Shown: positions 22,436 through 29,422 of the stretch, piece after piece | Position numbering within the stretch: the stretch's first letter is position 1 | Layout of the letters: each line of letters starts with the position of its first letter | Assembly: GCA_000435595.1 (NCBI GenBank) | Contig: FR895430.1 | Location: forward strand, 25,453 to 54,874 | Source of the DNA: Firmicutes bacterium CAG:882 | GTDB lineage: Bacteria; Bacillota; Clostridia; Lachnospirales; Lachnospiraceae | DNA length: 29,422 bases | Direction of reading: 5' to 3' | Notes under the pieces: model-generated | Told to the model about the DNA's origin: nothing | Databases searched by the model: none | Seen by the model: only the letters and a program-made list of their open reading frames with translations | Program-made: the position numbers and the translations under genes

Positions 22436-23837
22436 TTGTAAATAAATTAAACTCCTTATAATATGTCTCTTCTATTTTCCTGAATATTATTCCCACATAT
22501 CCTTCATTGAATGAAAAATTCATAAACACTTTTCCCACATACTCATCTATTATCTGTGCGTAAATCAGGAATGTATTGTCATTTTTCCATACACCGCTCA
22601 CTAAAGCCCTATGCTCATACTGTGGGAACAGCGTCTCCTTATTGCACCCGATGCCAAAATGCAGTGTATGAACGCCTGTCCGATTCTCATACTCAAGTGT
22701 CCCCTCACCCTCACCGAATGTCAGCTTAAAGCTTCTAAAGCCCTGTTCATTCTCATCAACCAATATAGTCCTTGCATTGACTTCATTCTGAACTGCAAAA
22801 GCCGGCACACCGTGCAGATATATCTGAGGAATGTCCGAAACTGCCTGTATATGTTTTTCACCCCCATGAGTGTCCGCCCCGGACAATATGGTGTTCCACA
22901 AGGTATCATACAGAAGCTGCACACCGCCCTGTCTTCCCTGTGTATCAGCGGTAGTCACAACCACCATATTCATATCCGGAAGGCAGATTCCGAGCTGTCC
23001 GCCCATTCCGAAGCACGCATATCCATCATGTGTTGTCCTCCAGAACTGATAGCCATACCCCTGCATCTCCTCAAATGTCTGACCAACCGCATAGTTATCC
23101 GACCACTTTGTGAGCGCAAGCTTCAAATACTCTTCAGGCAGATATCTTTTTCCTTCATACACACCGCCCTGCAATATAAGGTACATAACCTTCATTATAT
23201 CCATAGGTGCTGCCATAAGTCCCGAACCGCCCATCGACACACCCATCGGGTCTTTAAGGCAGTATGCCGTCTTAGAAAAGCCAATGGCATCCATAAACTT
23301 TTCTCTCAGATATCCCATCAGTTCCTTGCCTGACAGCTTCTCTACCAATGCCGCAAGTACATGGGTAGATGACGTGTCATAGGCAAAAAATGTTCCCGGA
23401 TAATGCGTCGGCTGTGCCGTAAAGAATGAGCCTACCCAGTCGGTACAGCCCTCAAGCTTATAAGTAGTCTTGTTATGTGCCGTCCTCATAGTCAGCATAT
23501 TTCTTATTGTTATCGCCTTAATATAAGGGTGAACATTCTCAGGAAGCTTCTCAGGAAAATAATCGACAATATGGTCATCAAGTTGAAGCCTGCCATCCTC
23601 TGCAAGAAGTCCGATTGCCAGAGAAACCATGCTCTTGGTAACCGAAAACATTCTGTGCAGCATATCTCTGCCATAAGGCTTCTGATATGCCTCACATACA
23701 AGTAATCCGTCCTTTACAATCAAAAGGCTGTGAAGCGGTATATCCATCGCTGTAATTCTGTTGATATATTCCGATATGCACGCTGCCGAAAGTCCAACGC
23801 TCTCAGGCTCTGCTATTTTAAATTCAATCCCTGCCAT
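22419..23837 (-). CDS. Beta-lactamase-fold serine hydrolase
   Basis: A 472-residue member of the class C beta-lactamase/esterase superfamily. The nucleophile motif SxxK is SVTK (Ser65, Lys68), the second motif is Tyr153 in YDTSS, and FGMGGQ likely replaces the KTG/HxG strand. No signal peptide or membrane segment is visible, so it should be cytosolic, unlike true beta-lactamases, and is more likely an esterase or peptidase. About 150 C-terminal residues beyond the catalytic domain form an additional domain of unknown role. GAGG precedes the ATG. It follows the SGNH hydrolase gene by 9 bp and overlaps the ttcA-like gene. Confidence 0.88.
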   Translation of the reverse strand: MAGIEFKIAEPESVGLSAACISEYINRITAMDIPLHSLLIVKDGLLVCEAYQKPYGRDMLHRMFSVTKSMVSLAIGLLAEDGRLQLDDHIVDYFPEKLPENVHPYIKAITIRNMLTMRTAHNKTTYKLEGCTDWVGSFFTAQPTHYPGTFFAYDTSSTHVLAALVEKLSGKELMGYLREKFMDAIGFSKTAYCLKDPMGVSMGGSGLMAAPMDIMKVMYLILQGGVYEGKRYLPEEYLKLALTKWSDNYAVGQTFEEMQGYGYQFWRTTHDGYACFGMGGQLGICLPDMNMVVVTTADTQGRQGGVQLLYDTLWNTILSGADTHGGEKHIQAVSDIPQIYLHGVPAFAVQNEVNARTILVDENEQGFRSFKLTFGEGEGTLEYENRTGVHTLHFGIGCNKETLFPQYEHRALVSGVWKNDNTFLIYAQIIDEYVGKVFMNFSFNEGYVGIIFRKIEETYYKEFNLFTSGKLQ

Positions 23838-23846
23838 TATAGTCCT

Positions 23847-25106
23847 CTAATTTCTGTATTGAGCTATCGCACTCTTTACGCCGTCAAAATATCCAAGTGC
23901 ATCCATTCTCTCATAGACAATCATACCCATGGCACGATAGCCATATTCGTTCAAATGCACAGCATCCGACATAAGATATCCCATAAGAACTCCCTCCTGT
24001 ATGTTATACCAGTCTCCATCACTGCGCTCAAGTCCGACAAGCTCGGGGCCTCTCGTTATAAGCTCCGTCCTCATATCAATATATTTGTCGCCAAAGTACT
24101 CCGACATCTGCCGAGTCAACTCACCCCTCGAGGTATTGTTTCCCGATGTCAGACCGATAATCAGATATCTGCTCAAACCTCTCTTGTCTATAAATAACTG
24201 ATACTGCGATATTAGATGCTCCGGACTCTTGAAATATCCGTTCTCACCCATAAATATAATATTGACATAACCGTCATACAGGCTGCTGCTTGCCGGAATG
24301 ACAGGTGTCATGTCTGAAACACCTACAGCATCGCCCGGTTCAAGTCTTGTAAAATCAAACCATCCATAATCATCCTCACGATATGCACTCTTAAGTGTTC
24401 CCTTAACTCCCGCAATCGTCACAGGATTGAGTCCGCCATCGCCAAACGAGGCAAGGTTCGTGTACATTCCGTCCCTTAAGATGATTTTTATCGTGACAGG
24501 TGTACAATCCGCCGGAATTATGAATTCTTTCGCATACATCTCCCACACTCCCGCTCTCGCCATTATCGTATGACTGGGCTCAACAGGAACTCCGTTATTG
24601 ACAACCGGTATTCCGTCTATGAGATTCTCGTTAATAAGCCTCTGAAGCGTGGCCGGATAGCTCTCACCGTTGCCGCCATATCCAAACGTAAGTGAATCTC
24701 CCCAGCATACAATACCAGGAATTGACTGCTGCACTGCCTGACGCAGAAGAGCTTCCTTCTCTTCAGCCGAGAGTGTAGGTGCCTGCGTTGTTGTCTCCTC
24801 AGGTGTGGTCGGTTCCTGTGTGGTCGTCTCAACCTCTGTCGTCGTCTCTTCAGGTGTGGTCGTCTCTGTCGTCGTCTCCTCAGGTGTAGTCGTTTCTGTC
24901 GTCGTCTCCTGCGTGGTCGTCTCTCTCTCCGTCGTCTCTTCAGGTGTGGTCGTCTCTGTCGTCGTCTCCCCAGGTGTGGTTATCTCTTCCGTCACCTCCT
25001 GTGCGGAAGTATCAGCCTCAGCAGAAGTGCTCTCCTTCTTTGCGCATGCCGTGACAAGGCACATGCACATACCGGCAGTAAAAAGTAATCTCTTAAGCTT
25101 CTTCAT
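23847..25106 (-). CDS. Lipoprotein SGNH/GDSL hydrolase with Thr/Glu repeat linker
   Basis: A 419-residue surface enzyme. It has a lipoprotein signal peptide with lipobox LVTAC (Cys21 lipidated), a Thr/Glu/Pro-rich repeat linker (about 43-111), and an SGNH hydrolase domain starting near 125. The catalytic Ser138 is in WGDSLTFGYG, and the C-terminal Asp-x-x-His is in SDAVHLNEYG. SGNH enzymes are esterases or lipases acting on acetylated sugars, lipids or peptidoglycan. The domain also has an inserted stretch (about 190-270) not found in the smallest members. The linker would carry the enzyme away from the membrane through the wall. The substrate is unknown. It follows thrH by 37 bp and precedes the cytosolic hydrolase by 9 bp. 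Confidence 0.9.
   Translation of the reverse strand: MKKLKRLLFTAGMCMCLVTACAKKESTSAEADTSAQEVTEEITTPGETTTETTTPEETTERETTTQETTTETTTPEETTTETTTPEETTTEVETTTQEPTTPEETTTQAPTLSAEEKEALLRQAVQQSIPGIVCWGDSLTFGYGGNGESYPATLQRLINENLIDGIPVVNNGVPVEPSHTIMARAGVWEMYAKEFIIPADCTPVTIKIILRDGMYTNLASFGDGGLNPVTIAGVKGTLKSAYREDDYGWFDFTRLEPGDAVGVSDMTPVIPASSSLYDGYVNIIFMGENGYFKSPEHLISQYQLFIDKRGLSRYLIIGLTSGNNTSRGELTRQMSEYFGDKYIDMRTELITRGPELVGLERSDGDWYNIQEGVLMGYLMSDAVHLNEYGYRAMGMIVYERMDALGYFDGVKSAIAQYRN
24774..24980 (-). repeat. In-frame tandem repeat coding for a Thr/Glu linker
   Basis: About 207 bp of degenerate 30-bp units coding for TTTPEETTTE-like decapeptides, with QE and RE variants. The plus strand shows it as repeated gtcgtctc and ggtgtggtc blocks. 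The units differ at third positions, so they are older duplications, but long matches remain and length variation between strains is likely. Confidence 0.9.
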
Positions 25107-25143
25107 ATTATGAGTATTTCCTCTCAGGTTTATAGTATTTACT

Positions 25144-25746
25144 TTAATCCAAAGTATTCTTTATGGCTTTTAAAAGTTCTTCGTATGTCTCATAAGCAGG
25201 AATATCCGGATTATCTGCTATAATCTTATCGGTACTCTTAAACAGAAAGCCTGCCTTGCCTGCCTTTATCATGCCAAGGTCATTATAACTGTCGCCGCTT
25301 GCAATCGTGTTAAAGCCGATTGACTGCAATGCCTTCACGGTGGTCAGCTTAGACTGTTCACATCTCATCTTAAAGCCCGTAATCTCTCCGTTCTCCGCAA
25401 TTTCGAGAGAATTACAGAATATGGTAGGCCACCCAAGCTTTTTCATGAGTGGAGCTGCAAACTGTGAAAAAGTATCGGACACAATGATTACCTGTGTGAT
25501 TGAACGAAGTTCATCGAGGAACTCCTTAGCTCCCGGGAGAGGATCTATCCCGGCAATGGTATCCTGTATCTGCTTAAGACCAAGACCGTGTTCCTTAAGC
25601 ACTCCTATACGCCATCTCATAAGCTTGTCATAATCCGGCTCGTCCCTTGTTGTCTTTTTAAGTTCCGGAATACCGCTCTCCTGTGCGAATGCAATCCAAA
25701 TCTCCGGTACAAGTACTCCTTCCAAATCCAAACATACAATATCCAT
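25144..25746 (-). CDS. thrH: ThrH: phosphoserine phosphatase / homoserine phosphotransferase
   Basis: A 200-residue HAD-family enzyme very similar to Pseudomonas ThrH, which dephosphorylates phosphoserine and can transfer the phosphate to homoserine, linking serine and threonine synthesis. The N-terminus CLDLEGVLVPEIWIAFA carries the nucleophile Asp7, with Glu9 in the place of the usual second Asp, as in ThrH. VIIVSDTFSQF is motif II (Ser-Asp-Thr), and GDSYNDLGM is motif III/IV. AGGAAG precedes the ATG at 25746, and a strong promoter lies ~35 bp upstream. It heads the five-gene minus-strand operon, but no other serine or threonine genes are nearby. Confidence 0.92.
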   Translation of the reverse strand: MDIVCLDLEGVLVPEIWIAFAQESGIPELKKTTRDEPDYDKLMRWRIGVLKEHGLGLKQIQDTIAGIDPLPGAKEFLDELRSITQVIIVSDTFSQFAAPLMKKLGWPTIFCNSLEIAENGEITGFKMRCEQSKLTTVKALQSIGFNTIASGDSYNDLGMIKAGKAGFLFKSTDKIIADNPDIPAYETYEELLKAIKNTLD

Positions 25747-25779
25747 AGCTTCCTCCCATATAACATTAATTTAATGAAT

Positions 25780-25808
25780 ATTTTATCATATTCTCATCAT
25801 TTTCTCAA
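25780..25808 (-). promoter_or_regulatory. Sigma-A promoter for the thrH operon
   Basis: On the minus strand TTGAGA (25803-25808), 17 bp, then TAAAAT (25780-25785) with TGA in front (extended -10). Each hexamer matches 5/6 of consensus. It lies in the 99-bp gap between glpK and thrH, so thrH does not depend on glpK transcription. Confidence 0.75.
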
Positions 25809-25845
25809 TAATCTGCACATGGATTTGTGTATAATTTGCGTATAA

Positions 25846-27336
25846 TTATTCCTGCCACATAAGTGCGCATTTCACGGCCTTGTCCCAGCCCGACAATTTT
25901 TTCACTCTCACTGTATCATTCATCTTTTGGACAAAACGTCTTGAAAGTCTCCAGTTCTTTTTGATTTCCTCCTTATTCTCCCAATAGCCCGTCGCAAGCC
26001 CTGCAAGATACGCCGCTCCAAGTGCCGTCGTCTCAATACATTCAGGTCTTAGAACATCCCCTCCGAGTATATCCGCCTGAAACTGCATCAGAAAATTGTT
26101 GGCGCTCGCTCCTCCGTCAACCCTGAGATTCTCTATGGCAATTCCCGTATCCTGCTCCATAGCCCTCAACACACTGTGAGTCTGATATGCCAGCGACTCA
26201 AGAGTGGCACGTACAAAATGCTCCCTTTTGCATCCTCTGGTTATTCCTACAACCATTCCTCTGCAATACTGATTCCAGTATGGAGCTCCAAGTCCTGTAA
26301 ACGCCGGAACAACGTACACGCCGTTGCTGTCCTCAACCATATCCGCAAGCTCCTCTGACTGTGCCGAGCTGTCTATCATGTGCATCTCATCTCTCAGCCA
26401 CTGTATCGCCGCACCGGCAACGAACACACTGCCCTCCAATGCATACTTAAGCTCATCTCCCTCATCAGCCGCTATTGTCGTTATAAGACCATGCTCCGAC
26501 TCAAATGCACGCTTTCCCGTATTCATAAGCAGGAAACAGCCTGTTCCGTATGTATTCTTGACATCGCCCTCATCAAAGCAGCACTGCCCGAACAGTGCTG
26601 CCTGCTGGTCGCCTGCTGCCCCCGCAATCTTTATCTCACCACCTAAAAGCCCTTCATCAGTTGTCCCGTACACACAGCTTGACGGACGTACATCCGCAAG
26701 CATTGACTTCGGAATGCAAAAAAGCTCCAGCAGTTCTTCATCCCAACATCTGTCATGAATATTAAAAAGCATTGTTCTTGATGCATTCGTGTAATCCGTG
26801 ACAAATATTTTTCCTTTTGAGAGTTTCCATATAAGCCATGTATCGACCGTTCCGAAAAGCAGCTCACCATTCTCTGCCTTTTTTCTTGCTCCCTCGACAT
26901 TGTCAAGAATCCACTCTATCTTCGTTGCACTGAAATACGCATCCGGAACAAGCCCCGTCTTACTCTTAATCATTCTTTCGCAGCCCTGTGCCTTAAGCTC
27001 CTCTATTCTGTCCGCTGTTCTGTGGCACTGCCAGCATATTGCATTATACACCGGAATTCCCGTCACCTTGTCCCAGACAACGGTTGTCTCCCTCTGGTTG
27101 GTTATCCCTATAGCCACAATGTCGGACGCATCCGCACCGACCTTTGCCATCGCCTCTGCCGCAACGCCGAACTGTGATGACCATATTTCCATGGCATCAT
27201 GTTCCACCCATCCTGCCTTTGGATATATTTGTGTAAATTCTTTCTGGGCTATGCTGACCATAGCTCCTGTCCTGTCAAAAAGAATACATCTTGAACTTGT
27301 CGTCCCCTGATCCAGTGCCATAACATACTTTTTCAT
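25846..27336 (-). CDS. glpK: Glycerol kinase
   Basis: Phosphorylates glycerol to glycerol 3-phosphate with ATP, the first step of glycerol use. The 496-residue FGGY kinase begins MKKYVMALDQGTTSSRC. It shows AGAAGDQQAALFGQ, the KNTYGTGCF block and the C-terminal DGGASANNFLMQ, so it looks full length and active. I start at the ATG at 27336 to match the family, although GGAG is 12 bases upstream. In-frame ATG at 27354 and TTG at 27369 are alternatives. No glpF or glpD gene is adjacent. I see no clear promoter or catabolite-repression operator in the AT-rich 220-bp region shared with the GGDEF gene, and no clear terminator after it. Confidence 0.97.
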   Translation of the reverse strand: MKKYVMALDQGTTSSRCILFDRTGAMVSIAQKEFTQIYPKAGWVEHDAMEIWSSQFGVAAEAMAKVGADASDIVAIGITNQRETTVVWDKVTGIPVYNAICWQCHRTADRIEELKAQGCERMIKSKTGLVPDAYFSATKIEWILDNVEGARKKAENGELLFGTVDTWLIWKLSKGKIFVTDYTNASRTMLFNIHDRCWDEELLELFCIPKSMLADVRPSSCVYGTTDEGLLGGEIKIAGAAGDQQAALFGQCCFDEGDVKNTYGTGCFLLMNTGKRAFESEHGLITTIAADEGDELKYALEGSVFVAGAAIQWLRDEMHMIDSSAQSEELADMVEDSNGVYVVPAFTGLGAPYWNQYCRGMVVGITRGCKREHFVRATLESLAYQTHSVLRAMEQDTGIAIENLRVDGGASANNFLMQFQADILGGDVLRPECIETTALGAAYLAGLATGYWENKEEIKKNWRLSRRFVQKMNDTVRVKKLSGWDKAVKCALMWQE

Positions 27337-27477
27337 CTGCGCGCCAATCTCCATTCCGAAAGCTGTCAAAATAATTAAATAAAATCTCTCTTAGACTTAA
27401 ATATTTTTTTCTATGATTTGATTTTACTTTCTAAAAATAATTGTATATGATTTTATAATTTAGTCAAACAAAATATG

Positions 27478-27507
27478 TTGTACAAATTGCAAATTATCGT
27501 GTATAAT
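27478..27507 (+). promoter_or_regulatory. Sigma-A promoter for the GGDEF gene
   Basis: TTGTAC (27478-27483), 18 bp, then a perfect TATAAT (27502-27507), or TGTACA at 17 bp. It is 50 bp before the ATG. The region from 27337 to this promoter is AT-rich, and I see nothing else in it. Confidence 0.65.
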
Positions 27508-27557
27508 CATACTCATTAAGTAAACAATGTTATAACATTAACGATGGGGACTTTATT

Positions 27558-29228
27558 ATGTTTAATCCTTCTACAATATGTAATACAAATACAGACGATT
27601 TCGCACCTGAGATCAGGGATCGCATTAAGGCTGCGCAGGACAACTTCTATCTTCTTGCAACGCCCAACAGACATGAGTACAAGCCATATTGTGAGAGTCT
27701 GCTTGCCTGTGCTTCCGAGGAGCAGTCAGATTTTCTGTTTGCATTGGCATATTTCTGCCTTATGCACTACTACTCCAATGACAATAATCATGAGGAGGCA
27801 ATTCGTTGTGCACTTGATGGAATCAAATACCAGCAGAAAGCCCATGAGTACGAATTCATAGCGCGTTCATACAACATTCTGGGATTATTCACCGAAGCGA
27901 TAGGTGACTCAGCCAAGGCCGTAGATTATCTGCTGTACAGCATAGATACATGTATACAGTATCAATTAGATTATGTCCGTGGAATGGCTGAATCCAATCT
28001 TGCAGATATTTTTCATCGAACCAACAATTATGAGCGTGCTCTTTACCACTACTCAGAAGCAATCAGGTTCATCAAAAAGAGTATGGCGGACAGACCTTAC
28101 GACGCAATGCGCACTCTGCTCTACACTCTCTGCAACAGAGGCTACTGTCTGATCGCCTGCGGCAACAAGGATGCAGAAATTGAGGAGGATTACGAGCAGA
28201 TTACCGCTTACCTTAACGATATGGACAGCCATAATATCGAGCACGAGAATTTCGTGGTAAGCAACTACCTCGCTACATTATTTCACTCCAAGAATGACAT
28301 AAATTCAGCTAACAAATATATGCACCTCACTGACACGGCAATCAATGAGCTTACCAATTATACAACCTTTGCCGACGATATCGTTGCATACATACGAATC
28401 AAACAGAAGTTATGTTCCGAGCGCGATTACACTGCCCTTCTCGATGACTTCATTGAGAAATCCGAACTTATGCGCGCCCCATATTATCTTTTCAGACGGC
28501 TCCTTGAGGAGAGGATCAAGGTTGCCGTATCATGGAATGACAACGCTGCTTTCACCAGATATTCAATGCAGCTGTTTAATTTATATGCCAAGCAGAATGC
28601 GCAGGAATGCAGGGAAACTCTTCGCGCCGAACAGATTCATCATGAGAATCAGCTCATTCATAAGCAGCACTATGAGCTTGTACACCGTAACAAGGCCTTG
28701 TTGTCTCAGTCACAGCATGACGCCCTCACCGGGCTGCCTAACCGTGCATACCTGAACGACTATGCCGAGACCACATTAAGCAAAGCTCTTAAGAATAACT
28801 GTACAATCGGAGTGGAAATTCTTGATATAGATTATTTTAAAAATATCAACGACAGCTATGGTCACATAGAAGGCGACCGCTACCTCAGCTCCGTATCAGA
28901 CGCTCTAAGAAGAATTGCCGAGAGCTACGAGGATGTGTTCGTCGCACGCTACGGCGGCGATGAGTTCGTCATCATCTACTTCAACAAGAGCAATTCCGAA
29001 ATCTGTGATATTATGGAAAAGCTCAAGAATGAAATCCGGCTGATTTCCATTCCCGACTTAAATCCTGATGGAAAGGATTATATAACATTGTCCCAGGGCT
29101 GTCTTAACAAGATTCCTACACCTGCTAACCGTATATGGGATTTCCTCGCTTGGGCAGATAAGACACTTTATGAAGTAAAGAAAAACGGAAAAGATAACTT
29201 TCATCTTAAAGATTCCTTTAAAAATTAA
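27558..29228 (+). CDS. TPR-GGDEF diguanylate cyclase
   Basis: Makes the second messenger c-di-GMP from two GTP. The 556-residue protein has no membrane segment or signal peptide. Residues about 20-350 form a helical repeat region resembling tetratricopeptide repeats (ARSYNILGLFTEAIGDSAKA, ESNLADIFHRTNNYERALYH), a likely sensor or partner-binding scaffold. A short coiled coil (about 365-395, rich in His, Glu and Gln) leads into the GGDEF domain with DALTGLPNR and the active-site motif RYGGDEF (GGDEF at 466-470). The RxxD inhibitory site five residues before GGDEF is absent (the position reads YEDV), so product feedback of the PleD type is not expected. GGGGA precedes the ATG, and a terminator follows directly. 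No EAL or PilZ gene is nearby. Confidence 0.93.
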   Translation: MFNPSTICNTNTDDFAPEIRDRIKAAQDNFYLLATPNRHEYKPYCESLLACASEEQSDFLFALAYFCLMHYYSNDNNHEEAIRCALDGIKYQQKAHEYEFIARSYNILGLFTEAIGDSAKAVDYLLYSIDTCIQYQLDYVRGMAESNLADIFHRTNNYERALYHYSEAIRFIKKSMADRPYDAMRTLLYTLCNRGYCLIACGNKDAEIEEDYEQITAYLNDMDSHNIEHENFVVSNYLATLFHSKNDINSANKYMHLTDTAINELTNYTTFADDIVAYIRIKQKLCSERDYTALLDDFIEKSELMRAPYYLFRRLLEERIKVAVSWNDNAAFTRYSMQLFNLYAKQNAQECRETLRAEQIHHENQLIHKQHYELVHRNKALLSQSQHDALTGLPNRAYLNDYAETTLSKALKNNCTIGVEILDIDYFKNINDSYGHIEGDRYLSSVSDALRRIAESYEDVFVARYGGDEFVIIYFNKSNSEICDIMEKLKNEIRLISIPDLNPDGKDYITLSQGCLNKIPTPANRIWDFLAWADKTLYEVKKNGKDNFHLKDSFKN

Positions 29229-29251
29229 ATGCATATAATAAAATCTATGGC

Positions 29252-29294
29252 AAAAGAGAATCCACTCACAGCTCTATGAGTGGATTCTCTTTTT
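29252..29294. terminator. Bidirectional intrinsic terminator after the GGDEF gene
   Basis: A 17-bp perfect stem (AAAAGAGAATCCACTCA and its complement, eight-base loop) with a T-run on the right for the plus-strand gene and a complementary A-run on the left. It lies 24 bp after the GGDEF stop. Confidence 0.92.
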
Positions 29295-29331
29295 AACTTG
29301 CACGCTTTTGATTAATTTTATTGATTCAATG

Positions 29332-29369
29332 AAAAAAGCCTGCAAACGCAATCTCTCGCATTCACAGGC
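29332..29369 (-). terminator. Terminator of the gene at the right edge
   Basis: On the minus strand GCCTGTGAATGC pairs with GCGTTTGCAGGC (12 bp, three G-U pairs), and six T follow. The stop codon of the edge gene lies within the first arm. Confidence 0.7.
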
Positions 29370-29422
29370 AATTAAGTGCACCGAGTACGGATAAATCCGA
29401 ACCCTCAACCTCCGCCAGTGTG
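29362..29422 (-). CDS. C-terminal end of an unidentified protein
   Basis: The last 19 codons before a TGA at 29362-29364 read TLAEVEGSDLSVLGALNCL, which has the composition of a real protein end. A good terminator overlaps the stop, as at prfA. The fragment is too short to assign to a family. The gene extends beyond the window and is transcribed toward the GGDEF gene. Confidence 0.5.
   Translation of the reverse strand, partial: TLAEVEGSDLSVLGALNCL

Noticed and set aside
24774..24980. CRISPR-like repeats
   Set aside because: The repeats are contiguous, degenerate and in frame within a lipoprotein gene. There are no spacers and no cas genes.
24805..25113. Plus-strand open frame of alternating Val and Ser
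   Set aside because: It is the reverse-strand shadow of the Thr/Glu repeat linker, with no plausible start site.
1..29422. Defence island, prophage, biosynthetic cluster or toxin-antitoxin pair
   Set aside because: Every sizeable gene matches a housekeeping or common metabolic family. No recombinase, phage, nuclease-defence or toxin genes were found.

Overview
The window looks like chromosome from a low-to-mid GC, spore-forming Clostridia species, most likely a Lachnospiraceae gut anaerobe. The reasons are the gene orders tig-clpP-clpX-lon-engB and rho-rpmE-yqhQ-prmC-prfA, a DUF4364 protein, an alpha/beta-type small acid-soluble spore protein, a KdpD-like short sensor kinase, and strong AGGAGG-type ribosome binding sites. 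Genus-level placement is inference. Almost every base belongs to a recognisable gene. I see no tRNA, rRNA, CRISPR array, transposase or prophage.

Layout. Positions 1-1149 (minus) hold the start of a KdpE-like response regulator and a complete short KdpD-like sensor kinase. Positions 1192-5986 (minus) form a translation/transcription block: rho, rpmE, a DUF1385 membrane protein, prmC and prfA, with internal promoters and terminators. Positions 6232-8864 (plus) carry malic enzyme, a TIGR01212 radical SAM protein and a DUF4364 winged-helix protein in a tight cluster whose 3' end overlaps engB tail to tail. Positions 8845-15039 (minus) are the protein quality-control operon tig-clpP-clpX-lon-engB, with ATGA-type overlaps at its distal end. 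Positions 15219-18137 (plus) encode a three-gene ABC exporter (ATPase plus two ABC-2 permeases). It faces a minus-strand spore protein gene and a DJ-1/PfpI gene.

Positions 19161-19510 are the only gene-free stretch over 300 bp. It contains a ~220-bp nested inverted-repeat element with ~21-bp imperfect terminal inverted repeats, the most unusual object in the window. A CYTH-domain gene and a fucO-type Fe-dependent alcohol dehydrogenase follow on the plus strand. Positions 21333-25746 (minus) form a probable operon of thrH, a lipoprotein SGNH hydrolase with a Thr/Glu repeat linker, a cytosolic beta-lactamase-fold hydrolase, a TtcA-like tRNA thiolase and a small basic membrane protein. Then come glpK (minus) and a TPR-GGDEF diguanylate cyclase (plus). 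The right edge holds the last 19 codons of an unidentified minus-strand gene with its terminator.

How the parts fit. PrmC methylates the GGQ glutamine of the neighbouring RF1. ClpX feeds ClpP and carries the IGF docking loop. Trigger factor, ClpXP and Lon share one transcript for folding and turnover. I found no convincing previously undescribed multi-gene system. The best leads are the nested inverted-repeat element at 19263-19485, which appears to carry the promoter of the CYTH gene, the long leader hairpin upstream of the spore protein, and the dyad leader upstream of rpmE.
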